Of a stretch of 64,000 nucleotides of DNA, positions 51,840-60,616 are shown piece by piece (the first letter of the stretch is position 1; every line of letters begins with the position of its first letter). The notes under the pieces are model-generated. The model did no database searches and had not been told where the DNA came from. It saw only the letters and a list, made by a program, of their open reading frames with translations. A program made the position numbers and the translations under genes. Source of the stretch: RGIG3159 sp034927685 (GTDB taxonomy: Bacteria; Bacillota; Clostridia; Oscillospirales; Oscillospiraceae); contig JAYFPO010000005.1 in NCBI GenBank assembly GCA_034927685.1, positions 1 to 64,000 of the forward strand. Direction: 5' to 3'.

Positions 51840-52923
51840 GGTCCGTACCTCCCGCCCGATTCTCTTTTATTATACCTGATTTTTTGCGAAATTTCCAGTG
51901 GGAAAAGAAAATCAGGCAAAGAAATGCCCAGAAAGCCGTCAAGAAAAAGCTGGGAAAGGAAGGTGCGGTGGACGGGGCGGTGAAGGCGGCGGCCGGCACG
52001 CGCAGAAACCGGGAAAGTGGGACGGCAAGCAGCAGAGCAAACAGACTTTGCAGAACCTTGCCGCGCAGGTAGGGGACCGGGGACAGCCCAAGCGGAAGCG
52101 TAAAGGAGAGCACCTGAAAATGGACGCAGAGGCCGGACCAGCCGAGCATGGCGGCGCAAAGCAGAAATTTTTCTCCGCAGTCCGAGGCCGCGCAGACGGA
52201 GAGGCCGTTTGTCACCTCCAGGAAACCGGCGCAAAGCGCCTGCGCACCGCCGCCGGGGATCAGCGCGGTGATGGGCCGCAGCAGGGAGAGCACCACGGAA
52301 AAGAGCACAATAAAACCGGACACCTGCACCATGGTCACGGCGGCGTCGCGTACCGCAGCGGAGAAAGCGGCGGCAAAAGAGACGGGGCGGGCCGTTTTGC
52401 GCACCGCCACGCGCGCAGATCCTCGCCCGCGCAGTGCCAGGCCTGCCAGCAGGCAGGCACAGACCTGCACCGCGAGCAGCAGAAAGCCCGCGCGCGCGGA
52501 TCCGAGTATCGCCCCACCCGCCACAGCAACCAGAAAGCCGGGGCTGGCATTGCAGGAAAAACCGAGTGCCCGCTCCGCGCCCTGCTTGGATATTTCGCCG
52601 TCCGCATAGAGCTGGGAGAGGGCGACCGCGCCGATGGGGTACCCGCAGAGCAGCCCCAGCATGACAGGCGCGGCGCAGGCACCGTCCACATGAAACAGCG
52701 TTGTCATGAGCTTTTCACACCGTCGCCCCCACCGGACCGCCAGACCGGACCGGACCAGCACCCCGGAAAGAACGCAGAACGGGAACAGGCTGGGAACCAC
52801 GACGGTGGCGGAAAGGCGCATGGCGTCGAATGCGGCGTCGGCAGTCTCCGCGGCGCGCAGCAGCATGACGGAAAGCAGCAGCAGCGTCAGGGGGAAGGAC
52901 AAGGCACGAAGAAACTTTCGCAC
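51829..52923 (-). CDS. ylbJ: sporulation integral membrane protein YlbJ
   Basis: 364 aa from GTG 52923 with GAGGTGA at 52931-52937. Polytopic, with the nucleoside-recognition/gate-type fold: PSLFPFCVLSGVLVRSG, LCGYPIGAVALSQLYADGEIS and SCNASPGFLVAVAGG are typical YlbJ segments. In Bacillus, ylbJ is expressed in the mother cell and needed for spore cortex formation. Divergent from yqfC, another mother-cell gene. Confidence 0.9.
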   Translation of the reverse strand: MRKFLRALSFPLTLLLLSVMLLRAAETADAAFDAMRLSATVVVPSLFPFCVLSGVLVRSGLAVRWGRRCEKLMTTLFHVDGACAAPVMLGLLCGYPIGAVALSQLYADGEISKQGAERALGFSCNASPGFLVAVAGGAILGSARAGFLLLAVQVCACLLAGLALRGRGSARVAVRKTARPVSFAAAFSAAVRDAAVTMVQVSGFIVLFSVVLSLLRPITALIPGGGAQALCAGFLEVTNGLSVCAASDCGEKFLLCAAMLGWSGLCVHFQVLSFTLPLGLSPVPYLRGKVLQSLFALLLAVPLSRFLRVPAAAFTAPSTAPSFPSFFLTAFWAFLCLIFFSHWKFRKKSGIIKENRAGGTDHAV

Positions 52924-52961
52924 TGAAACATCACCTCGTCAGGAGAATATGAAAGATGGGA

Positions 52962-52990
52962 GGAAATTATTGGCCCCTTTCTCATAAACT
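52962..52990 (+). promoter_or_regulatory. possible σE-type promoter of yqfC
   Basis: GGAAATT (52962-52968), 14-bp spacer and CATAAACT (52983-52990) resemble a mother-cell σE promoter, in line with σE control of yqfCD in Bacillus. The match is weak. Confidence 0.35.
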
Positions 52991-53010
52991 TTACAGAGGA
53001 GCGTGAGACG

Positions 53011-53295
53011 ATGGGTGAATTGATGGATTTTGTGACCTCGGCTTCGGAAAAACTTGGAATTCCGCCGGAAATTCTGACCGGACTCCCAGTGGTGGAGATG
53101 ACCGGCGACGCCGCGGTCATGATCGAGCAGCACGGCGGCATCTCCGCCTATTCGGAGAATGAGGTCTGCGTCAAGGTCAATCTGGGCATGATTTGCGTTG
53201 AGGGAACAGGGCTGACCATTCGGATGATGAACCATGATAAAATCGTGATTTATGGACGGGTGGAAGCGGTCCGCGTGGAAAGGCGGGCACTATGA
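53011..53295 (+). CDS. yqfC: sporulation protein YqfC
   Basis: 94 aa, ribosome site GAGGAG. YabP/YqfC family: GIPPEILTGLPVVEMTGD, then a β-rich core with GMICVEGTGLTI. It is a small mother-cell protein needed with YqfD for normal sporulation in Bacilli and Clostridia. Its stop overlaps the yqfD start (ATGA). Confidence 0.93.
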   Translation: MGELMDFVTSASEKLGIPPEILTGLPVVEMTGDAAVMIEQHGGISAYSENEVCVKVNLGMICVEGTGLTIRMMNHDKIVIYGRVEAVRVERRAL

Positions 53296-54479
53296 CGGCA
53301 TTGGAATTGGCGCTGCGGGGCTATGTGGAGGTGGAGCTGCACAGCGCCGCGCCGGAGCGGTGTCTCAACCGGCTGGCGGACTGGGAGGTTCCATTCTGGG
53401 ACACGACCCCGCTAGATGAATTCACCGTCCGCCTCTTTGTCTTTTTCCGCGACCTCAAGCGGCTGCGTCATGAGGCGGAGCGTGCTCAGGCCGAGGTGCG
53501 GGTGGTGCGTGAAGCGCCTGGCGTCTGGTTTTTTCTGACCTGGCTGCGCCGTCCTTTTTTGCTGGCGGGACTGGCGCTGGCGATCTTTGCCGTGCTGCGG
53601 TTTCCCTGCTATGTGTGGACCGTTTCCGTCTCCGGCAATGAGACGATTCCCACCAGCGAGATTTTGCGGGCGGTGGACACGCTGGGCGTGTGCTTTGGTA
53701 CGAAAACCGACAGCATCCACTCACAGGATATCAAGAATCGGCTGCTGAATCTGGTGGACGGTCTCCAATGGGCGGCGGTCAACTGTTCCGGCGGCTGCTG
53801 TCAGGTGCTGGTCAAGGAGCGCGAGAAGGCGCCGACGCTGCTCGACCGTCAGCAGGCCGCCGATGTGGTGGCCGCCCGGGACGGGACCATTATCCAGATG
53901 AGCGTGCTGGAGGGGCAGACACTCTGCCAGGTGGGAGACACGGTGACGGAAGGCCAAAAGCTGGTCTCCGGCGTCAATGACTTCGTGGTGAACCTCCAGA
54001 CGGCACGAGCGCAGGCGGAGATCTACGCGCTGACCTGGCGGAATCTGGAGGTGAAAACCCCGGCTGTCTGTGAGGTTCCTGCGGAGCGCGGACAAAAATC
54101 CGTCGCGCGGTACCTTCAGATCGGGAGACTTCGGATAAAAATATCGGGAAGCAGTAGCATTTCCGGGGTAACCTGTGATAAAATAATCGAAAGAGAAAAA
54201 CTGACGCTGCCCGGCGGCATCACGTTCCCGGTGACGCTGATCACCGAGACCTGCCGGGAGACCGTCACGGAGGAGCGGCCTGTGACAGAACAGGAGGCCA
54301 CCGTCATTCTGGAAGGCTACGGCGCGAATACGGTGGAACGCAGCATGGTGGCCGGGCAGATTCTTTCTCAAAAAAAGAGCGTAGTATCGGCATCCGGCTG
54401 CTACATCCTGCAGTGTATCTATTCCTGTCAGGAGATGATTGCCCGGGAGCAGGAAATACAGCTGTATGGAAGTGAGTAA
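53292..54479 (+). CDS. yqfD: sporulation protein YqfD
   Basis: 395 aa, coupled to yqfC by a 4-bp overlap. Features are a short cytosolic N-terminus, one membrane helix (FLLAGLALAIFAVLRFPCYVW, about 96-116), a POTRA-like segment (VSVSGNETIPTSEILRAV) and a long extracytoplasmic β-rich domain. Matches YqfD/SpoIV-type stage proteins acting at the forespore boundary. The exact function is unknown. Confidence 0.92.
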   Translation: MTALELALRGYVEVELHSAAPERCLNRLADWEVPFWDTTPLDEFTVRLFVFFRDLKRLRHEAERAQAEVRVVREAPGVWFFLTWLRRPFLLAGLALAIFAVLRFPCYVWTVSVSGNETIPTSEILRAVDTLGVCFGTKTDSIHSQDIKNRLLNLVDGLQWAAVNCSGGCCQVLVKEREKAPTLLDRQQAADVVAARDGTIIQMSVLEGQTLCQVGDTVTEGQKLVSGVNDFVVNLQTARAQAEIYALTWRNLEVKTPAVCEVPAERGQKSVARYLQIGRLRIKISGSSSISGVTCDKIIEREKLTLPGGITFPVTLITETCRETVTEERPVTEQEATVILEGYGANTVERSMVAGQILSQKKSVVSASGCYILQCIYSCQEMIAREQEIQLYGSE

Positions 54480-54481
54480 AC

Positions 54482-55486
54482 TTGACAGAACGAATTCTGA
54501 ACGCAGACAGAATTGAACAGTTGATCTCTGTGTTTGGTTCTTTTGATGAAAATGTCAGCCGCATCGAGCAGGCGTTCCATGTGCAGATCACGACGCGGGG
54601 CACGGAGCTTAAAGTCTCGGGTTCCGAGGAGGACACGGACCGCGGTGCGCGGGCGCTGGAGGCACTGATGAATCTGGCGGCGAAGGACGAGGAAATCGAT
54701 GAGCAGAAGGTCCGCTACCTGATCGACATGGTCCAGCGCGGCGAAGATGACAAGGTGCAAGAGCTCTCCAAGGACGTGATCTGCGTCACGGCCAAAGGAA
54801 AGCCCATCAAGGCCAAGACGCTGGGCCAGCAAAAATATGTGCGGGCCATCCAGAATCACACGATCACCGTCGGCGTAGGCCCTGCCGGTACCGGCAAGAC
54901 CTATCTGGCCGTTGCCGAGGCCGTCACCGCGTTCCGGCAGAAGAAGGTCAACCGCATCATTCTGACGCGGCCCGCCGTGGAGGCGGGGGAGCGGCTGGGT
55001 TTTCTGCCGGGTGATCTCCAGAATAAGGTGGACCCATATCTGCGGCCCCTCTATGATGCGCTGTTCGACATGCTCGGACCGGAAACATTTTCCAAATATC
55101 AGGAGCGAGGCGACATTGAGGTCGCGCCGCTGGCCTATATGCGCGGCAGAACGCTGGACGAGAGCTTTATCATTCTGGACGAGGCGCAAAATACCACGCG
55201 CGAGCAGATGAAGATGTTTTTGACCAGGCTGGGCTTCGGATCGAAGATCGTCATTACCGGTGACGTGACGCAGATTGACCTGCCGACGGAGAAGGTGAGC
55301 GGCCTCAAGGAGGCGGTGCGGGTGCTGGACGGCATCCAGGACATTGCCATCTGCCGCCTGACCGCCAGCGACGTGGTGCGTCATGCGCTGGTACAGCAGA
55401 TTGTGTCGGCCTACGAGAGCTTTGAAAAGCACAGTCAGCCGTTGCCTGGAAAGACCTATCAGTACAAAAGGAAGAGAGAAAAATGA
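54482..55486 (+). CDS. phoH: PhoH-family ATPase/RNA helicase-like protein
   Basis: 334 aa starting at TTG 54482, with GGAAGTGAG a few bases upstream. An N-terminal KH-like segment, then P-loop GPAGTGKT (133-140), VILTRPAVEAGERLGFLPGD, Walker B FIILDEAQN and TGD motif. It is a conserved cytosolic ATPase linked to RNA metabolism and found beside ybeY in many bacteria. The ybeY start overlaps its stop by 4 bp. Confidence 0.94.
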   Translation: MTERILNADRIEQLISVFGSFDENVSRIEQAFHVQITTRGTELKVSGSEEDTDRGARALEALMNLAAKDEEIDEQKVRYLIDMVQRGEDDKVQELSKDVICVTAKGKPIKAKTLGQQKYVRAIQNHTITVGVGPAGTGKTYLAVAEAVTAFRQKKVNRIILTRPAVEAGERLGFLPGDLQNKVDPYLRPLYDALFDMLGPETFSKYQERGDIEVAPLAYMRGRTLDESFIILDEAQNTTREQMKMFLTRLGFGSKIVITGDVTQIDLPTEKVSGLKEAVRVLDGIQDIAICRLTASDVVRHALVQQIVSAYESFEKHSQPLPGKTYQYKRKREK

Positions 55487-55998
55487 GAAACCGCATTGCC
55501 GTGACCTTTACAAGACGGAATCCGAGAAGCTATTTCCTGGCGCGCCGGATGCGGCAGTATATCGAAACCGCGCTGCGGACGCAGGGCGTGACGTTTTCCT
55601 GCGAAATTAATGTATTGGTCACGGACGACGCGACCATCCGCGCGCTCAACCAGGGCAGCCGCGGCATCGACAAAGCCACGGATGTGCTGTCCTTTCCCAT
55701 GTTTGAGCTGACGCCGGGCGAACTGCCGGAGGACGTCGCGGCGCTGCGAGACCCGGCCACCGGACTGGTGCCGCTGGGAGACATGGCCATCTCACTGGAG
55801 CACGCGAGGACGCAGGCAAAAGAATATGGCCACTCGGTCAGCCGGGAGGTTGGCTACCTGACCGTCCATTCGGTTTTGCACCTGTTGGGCTACGACCATG
55901 TGGACGAGGGACCGATGAAGAAACAGATGCGCCGGCGGGAGGAGGTCATCCTCTCAAAGCTGGGCCTGACCCGAGATACGAAAGAGGAAACAATATGA
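55483..55998 (+). CDS. ybeY: endoribonuclease YbeY
   Basis: 171 aa. The zinc site is His129-x3-His133-x5-His139 (HSVLHLLGYDH), and the conserved ATDVLSFP and LGDMAIS segments are present. A single-strand-specific endoribonuclease acting in 16S rRNA maturation and ribosome quality control. Coupled to phoH and era by 4-bp overlaps. Confidence 0.96.
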   Translation: MRNRIAVTFTRRNPRSYFLARRMRQYIETALRTQGVTFSCEINVLVTDDATIRALNQGSRGIDKATDVLSFPMFELTPGELPEDVAALRDPATGLVPLGDMAISLEHARTQAKEYGHSVSREVGYLTVHSVLHLLGYDHVDEGPMKKQMRRREEVILSKLGLTRDTKEETI

Positions 55999-56879
55999 CG
56001 ACAAAATCCTGTATGATTACCATAGCCGGGCGTCCAAACGTCGGCAAATCCACGCTGCTGAACGCGCTGGTAGGCGAGAAGGTGGCCATTGTTTCGAATA
56101 AACCGCAGACGACGCGGAACCGCATCAGCGGCGTTCTGAACCGGGACGATACCCAGTTCGTTTTTCTGGACACGCCCGGCTTCCATAAAGCAAAAAACCG
56201 GCTGGACGACTATATGGAGAGCGTGGTCCGGGAATCCATCTGCGACGTGGACGCGATTCTGCTGCTCGTGGAGCCGATTGCCGCCATCGGCCCGCAGGAG
56301 CAGGCGCTGATCGCGTCCATCCGGACCTCGGGCGTCCCCGCCATGCTCGTGATCAACAAAATTGACACCGTGCCGGTGGAGTCCCTTTTGCAGGTCATCG
56401 ACGTCTACCGCGCCGCGTTTGACTTCGACGTGATTCTCCCCATCTCCGCCAAAACCGGCGACGGGCTGGAGGAGCTGCTGCGGGAGCTTTCCCGCTACGC
56501 TGCGGAGGGACCGCAGCTCTTCCCGGACGGCATGACCTCCGACCAGCCGGAAAAACAGGTCGCCGCGGAGCTGATCCGTGAAAAGCTGCTCTGGTGCCTC
56601 GATAAGGAAGTCCCACACGGCACCGCCGTGGAGATCACGAAATTTTCCGAGCGCGAGAATGGCATTGTGGACGTAGACGCAACGATTTTTTGCGAAAAGG
56701 CCAGCCACAAGGGCATTATCATCGGAAAAAACGGCGCAATGCTCAAGAAGATCAGCACCATGGCCCGTGAGGATTTTGAGAAGTTCATGGGCACGAAGGT
56801 CTATTTGCAGACTTGGGTCAAGGTCAGGGAGAACTGGCGCGACAGCCAATACCTCCTGCGCAACTTCGGCTACCAATAA
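55995..56879 (+). CDS. era: GTPase Era
   Basis: 294 aa. GTPase motifs: G1 GRPNVGKST (12-20), G2 TTRNRI, G3 DTPG, G4 NKID, and a C-terminal KH domain with IIIGKNGAMLKKI. It binds the 3' end of 16S rRNA and checks 30S assembly. Directly upstream of yqzL and recO, as in Bacillus. Confidence 0.97.
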   Translation: MTTKSCMITIAGRPNVGKSTLLNALVGEKVAIVSNKPQTTRNRISGVLNRDDTQFVFLDTPGFHKAKNRLDDYMESVVRESICDVDAILLLVEPIAAIGPQEQALIASIRTSGVPAMLVINKIDTVPVESLLQVIDVYRAAFDFDVILPISAKTGDGLEELLRELSRYAAEGPQLFPDGMTSDQPEKQVAAELIREKLLWCLDKEVPHGTAVEITKFSERENGIVDVDATIFCEKASHKGIIIGKNGAMLKKISTMAREDFEKFMGTKVYLQTWVKVRENWRDSQYLLRNFGYQ

Positions 56880-56951
56880 TCACAAATACTGACAGTATAG
56901 AGATCACGGCGCTGCAAATGCTAAGGTATCACATAGAAGGAGGAGACCGCC

Positions 56952-57056
56952 ATGGACGCCTGTGACTGGCTCAGCCTGTTTTTGGAGACCGGAGCGCCGG
57001 AATATTACCTCTGCTATAAGGAAGCAACACGGGAGCAGACGCCGATTCCGGCGTGA
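56952..57056 (+). CDS. yqzL: YqzL-like micro-protein
   Basis: 34 aa from ATG 56952 with AAGGAGGAG at 56937-56945. The pattern WLSLFLETGAPEYYLCYKE matches the small YqzL family, whose gene lies between era and recO in Bacillus, the same position as here. Function is unknown. Confidence 0.82.
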   Translation: MDACDWLSLFLETGAPEYYLCYKEATREQTPIPA

Positions 57057-57085
57057 CCTGCTCCCCTACATAGGTGGATGGCACA

Positions 57086-57847
57086 ATGTACCTCAAAACA
57101 GAAGGCATCGTCCTGCGGGAGACCATGTACCGGGACGCGGATAAGATTCTGACGGTTCTGACCCGCGACTATGGAAAAATTACCCTGAAGGCCCGGGGCG
57201 TCCGCAAAAACAGCAGCAGGCTCAAGGGCGCCTGTCAGCTTTTCGCCTACAGCGAATTTACTTATCAGGACTACGGCGGCTACTTTACAATCACAGAGGC
57301 CGACTGCCGGGAGATGTTCCCGGAGCTGCGGATGGACATTGAGACCATCAGCCTCGCATGTTATTTTGCCCAGGTTACGGAGGTTCTCTCCCAGGAGGAT
57401 GCGCCCAATCCCGCCATATTATCCCTGCTGCTGAATTCGCTCTATGCCCTGTCCAAGCTGGGAAAATCGCAGCTTATGGTAAAAACCGCCTTTGAGTGGC
57501 GGATTGCCTGCCTGTCCGGCTACGAGCCGATGCTGGACGGCTGCTGGGTCTGCGGCAGCGAAACACCGGATCGCTTTAACGTTACGAAGGGTATGCTGCA
57601 ATGTGCGTCCTGTCCGGGCGATGGGCTTCACCTTCCCATCGGCGAAAGTGCACTGGCCGCATTGCGGTATCTCGTCTCGTGCGGGGAAAAGAAACTCTTT
57701 TCGTTTACTCTGGGCGAGGAGGCGCTGCGTCAGCTCGGCGGCATTTCGGAAACCTATCTGATGACCGAGCTGGAACGGAGTTTTTCCACGCTGGAATTGT
57801 ATAAATCCCTGTTTTATCAGGAGAATCTCGGAGATCAAGATGAATGA
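57086..57847 (+). CDS. recO: DNA repair protein RecO
   Basis: 253 aa from ATG 57086 (AGGTGG upstream). N-terminal OB fold (YLKTEGIVLRETMYRDADKILTV), and a zinc-finger with CWVC and CASC (about 169-190). RecO anneals single-stranded DNA and loads RecA with RecR. mutS2 overlaps by 8 bp. Confidence 0.96.
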   Translation: MYLKTEGIVLRETMYRDADKILTVLTRDYGKITLKARGVRKNSSRLKGACQLFAYSEFTYQDYGGYFTITEADCREMFPELRMDIETISLACYFAQVTEVLSQEDAPNPAILSLLLNSLYALSKLGKSQLMVKTAFEWRIACLSGYEPMLDGCWVCGSETPDRFNVTKGMLQCASCPGDGLHLPIGESALAALRYLVSCGEKKLFSFTLGEEALRQLGGISETYLMTELERSFSTLELYKSLFYQENLGDQDE

Positions 57848-60209
57848 CATGATGGAAGCTTCCATGCGGAAGCTGGAATTACCGACGGTGCTGCGGCAGC
57901 TGGCGGACAGCGCGGTCAGCGAAGAGGCGAAAGCGCGCTGCCTGCGACTGACGCCGCGCGCGGACAAGGATGAGGTGCAGGCGCTGCAGGACGAGACCGA
58001 GGCTGCTCGCCATCTGATTCTGGTGAAGAGCACCCCTGGCTTTCAGGAGGTCAAGGATGTGGGGCCGTCTCTGCAGCGGGCGGATCGCGGCGGCAGCCTC
58101 AGCCCCATTGAGCTTCTGCGCATCGCCGGCGTGCTGCGCTGCGCCCGCGCGATCAAGGAATACGGCGATGGGGACGAAAAATCTGTCCTGGACGGGTATT
58201 TTATCTGCCTGACAGCCAACCGCTATCTGGAGGACCGGATTACCAATTCCATCCTTTCCGAAGAAGAAATCGCCGATTCCGCCAGCGCAGAGCTGGCGGA
58301 TATTCGCCGTCACATGCGGGCGCAGAGCGCGAAAATCCGCGACAGCCTACAAAAAATCGTCTCCTCGCCCAGCTACGCCAAGTATCTGCGTGAGCCGATC
58401 GTAACCCTGCGCTCCGACCGGTATGTGGTGCCGGTCAAGAGCGAGTTCAAGAATGAAATCCCCGGTCTGGTTCACGACGTCTCCGCCAGCGGCGGCACGT
58501 TTTTTGTGGAACCGATGTCGGCGGTCAATGCCAATAACGCACTGCGGGAGCTGCTGACCAAGGAAAAACGCGAGATCGAACGAATTCTGGCGGAGCTCTC
58601 CGCCGAGGCCGCCGACCACCTGGAGCAGATCGAGACCGATTACCGGATGCTGGTCGCGCTGGACGTGGTGTTTGCCAAGGCCAAGTTCTCGCTTCAGATG
58701 CGCGCAGCCATGCCGCTGCTGCGCGAGGACGGGCAGCTGGAACTCAGAAAGGCCCGTCACCCGCTGATTGAGCGGGAAAAGGTGGTGCCTATTTCCATTC
58801 GGCTGGGCAGTGATTTCGATACGCTGATTGTCACCGGCCCCAACACCGGCGGCAAGACCGTTTCCCTGAAAACCCTGGGCCTTCTGACCCTGATGACGGA
58901 GTGCGGCCTACAGATCCCCGTCGAAGACGGCAGCAGCGTCAACCTGTTCCGCACGGTCTTTGCCGACATCGGCGACGAGCAGTCCATCGAGCAATCCCTT
59001 TCCACCTTCTCTGCTCACATGAAGAACATCGTCTCCGTGGTGGAGCAGTGCGACGACAGTTCCCTGGTCCTCTTCGACGAGCTGGGCGCGGGCACCGATC
59101 CCGCCGAGGGCGCGGCGCTGGCCATTGCGCTGATTGAATTCTGCCGCGGCGTCGGCGCGCGGGTCGTTGCGACCACGCACTACGCGGAATTAAAGCTCTA
59201 CGCCCTTCGGACCGACGGCGTGATGAACGCAAGCTGCGAATTTGATGTGGAGACGCTGGCCCCGACCTATCGACTGCTGATCGGCGTGCCGGGCAAGTCC
59301 AACGCCTTTGCAATTTCGCGGAAGCTGGGGCTCCCGGAGCATATTATTGAGAGCGCCCGCAATACGGTTAACGAAAACGACCAGAACTTTGAGGACGTGC
59401 TCAGCCAGCTGGAGGTTCAGCGGCAGGAGATGGAAAAGGCGCGCGGGGAGGCCGAACAGCTCCGGCAGGAAACTGCCCGGATGAAGGAAAAATCCGAAAC
59501 CTACTACGAGGAAATCAAGCAGGAGCGTGAGAAGGCGGTCCAGAAGGCCAGGAAGGAAGCGCAGATGATTCTGGACGAAGCCCGCCGTACCGCCAATGCC
59601 GCCTATGACGAGCTGAAACAGATGCGCAAGCAGCTTCGGGAGGGTGTGGACGCACAGGGTTTCAACGAGCGACAGTCCGAATTGCGGCGCGGACTCAACG
59701 AGGCGGAGGACAAACTACGGGAGAAGCAGACGCCAAAGGCGCGGCCGCAGCCGAGCCGTGCGCCGCGGGTAGGAGATACGGTGGAGCTTATCAAGCTGGG
59801 CACCAGGGCCACCGTATTGGAGGTTCATAAGGACGGCGCGCTGCAGCTCCAGGCCGGCATTCTGAAGGTGACGGCCAGACCGGAGGAGGTGTATCTGCTG
59901 GAGAACGAGCAGCAAAAGCAAGTCAAGCGGTACATGGAGCAGAGCCAGCGGGAACTGCGGAATGTGACGGGCACACCGGAGCTGGATATTCGCGGCATGG
60001 CGACGGACGAGGCCATGCCGGTACTCGACCAGTTCCTCGACAACGCCGTCATGTCGAAGCTTTCTTCCGCGCGGATCATTCACGGCAAGGGCACCGGCGT
60101 GCTGCGAAAGGCGGTCCATGACCATCTGAAACGGAGCCATTATGTGAAGAACTTCCGGCTGGGGGTCTACGGGGAAGGAGAGGACGGCGTCACAATCGTT
60201 GAATTTTAG
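57840..60209 (+). CDS. mutS2: endonuclease MutS2
   Basis: 789 aa. Core and clamp helices, ATPase Walker A GPNTGGKT (333-340), Walker B LVLFDELGAGTDP, a coiled coil (about 510-640), and a C-terminal Smr nuclease domain (LDIRGM, 715-720; HGKGTGVLR). It suppresses homologous recombination and, in Bacillus, rescues collided ribosomes. Full length; overlaps recO by 8 bp. Confidence 0.97.
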   Translation: MNDMMEASMRKLELPTVLRQLADSAVSEEAKARCLRLTPRADKDEVQALQDETEAARHLILVKSTPGFQEVKDVGPSLQRADRGGSLSPIELLRIAGVLRCARAIKEYGDGDEKSVLDGYFICLTANRYLEDRITNSILSEEEIADSASAELADIRRHMRAQSAKIRDSLQKIVSSPSYAKYLREPIVTLRSDRYVVPVKSEFKNEIPGLVHDVSASGGTFFVEPMSAVNANNALRELLTKEKREIERILAELSAEAADHLEQIETDYRMLVALDVVFAKAKFSLQMRAAMPLLREDGQLELRKARHPLIEREKVVPISIRLGSDFDTLIVTGPNTGGKTVSLKTLGLLTLMTECGLQIPVEDGSSVNLFRTVFADIGDEQSIEQSLSTFSAHMKNIVSVVEQCDDSSLVLFDELGAGTDPAEGAALAIALIEFCRGVGARVVATTHYAELKLYALRTDGVMNASCEFDVETLAPTYRLLIGVPGKSNAFAISRKLGLPEHIIESARNTVNENDQNFEDVLSQLEVQRQEMEKARGEAEQLRQETARMKEKSETYYEEIKQEREKAVQKARKEAQMILDEARRTANAAYDELKQMRKQLREGVDAQGFNERQSELRRGLNEAEDKLREKQTPKARPQPSRAPRVGDTVELIKLGTRATVLEVHKDGALQLQAGILKVTARPEEVYLLENEQQKQVKRYMEQSQRELRNVTGTPELDIRGMATDEAMPVLDQFLDNAVMSKLSSARIIHGKGTGVLRKAVHDHLKRSHYVKNFRLGVYGEGEDGVTIVEF

Positions 60210-60210
60210 G

Positions 60211-60238
60211 TTGACATTTCCCGTCGTTTTGATATTAT
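60211..60238 (+). promoter_or_regulatory. promoter of the HPr-like gene
   Basis: TTGACA (60211-60216), 16-bp spacer, TATTAT (60233-60238), two bases after the mutS2 stop. Confidence 0.65.
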
Positions 60239-60273
60239 ATCTTTATTGATGGTTCTATAAGGAGTGATCTACC

Positions 60274-60534
60274 ATGTACATGAAAGAAACAATCGTAAAG
60301 TGCGAATCAGGTCTTCACAACAAGCAGGCCACCTACTTCATTCAGAAAGCGAATGATTTTAAGTCCACGATCTGGGTAGAAGTGGATAATCGCAAAATCA
60401 ACGCCAAGAGCCTGCTCGGCGTGCTCTCCATCGGGATCACCACCGGTACCACGGTCAATCTGATCGCCGAGGGGTCCGACGAGGTTCAGGCCGTTGACGA
60501 GCTTTCTGAAATGCTGGTCAAGGATATCTTCTGA
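60274..60534 (+). CDS. HPr-family phosphocarrier-like protein
   Basis: 86 aa with AAGGAGTG as ribosome site; ATG 60280 is an alternative. HPr fold: ESGLHNKQAT holds the His15 position, but the classical HARPA is HNKQA (Arg17 to Lys, Pro18 to Gln). The regulatory-site segment is INAKSLLGVLSI, keeping the Ser46-type residue. It may act as a PTS phosphocarrier or, like Crh, as a regulatory variant. Monocistronic with its own promoter and terminator; no PTS genes nearby. Confidence 0.88.
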   Translation: MYMKETIVKCESGLHNKQATYFIQKANDFKSTIWVEVDNRKINAKSLLGVLSIGITTGTTVNLIAEGSDEVQAVDELSEMLVKDIF

Positions 60535-60553
60535 TTTGCGTTTTTGAATCGCG

Positions 60554-60604
60554 CTGCCTCAATGACACGGGCCGACCGGCCAGTCTGCCATTGAGGCAGT
60601 TTTT
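60554..60604 (+). terminator. intrinsic terminator after the HPr-like gene
   Basis: An 11-bp stem CTGCCTCAATG (60554-60564 with 60589-60599) with a GGCC-paired inner loop, followed by TTTTT just before uvrC. Confidence 0.9.
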
Positions 60605-60616
60605 ATGGAGAACGCT

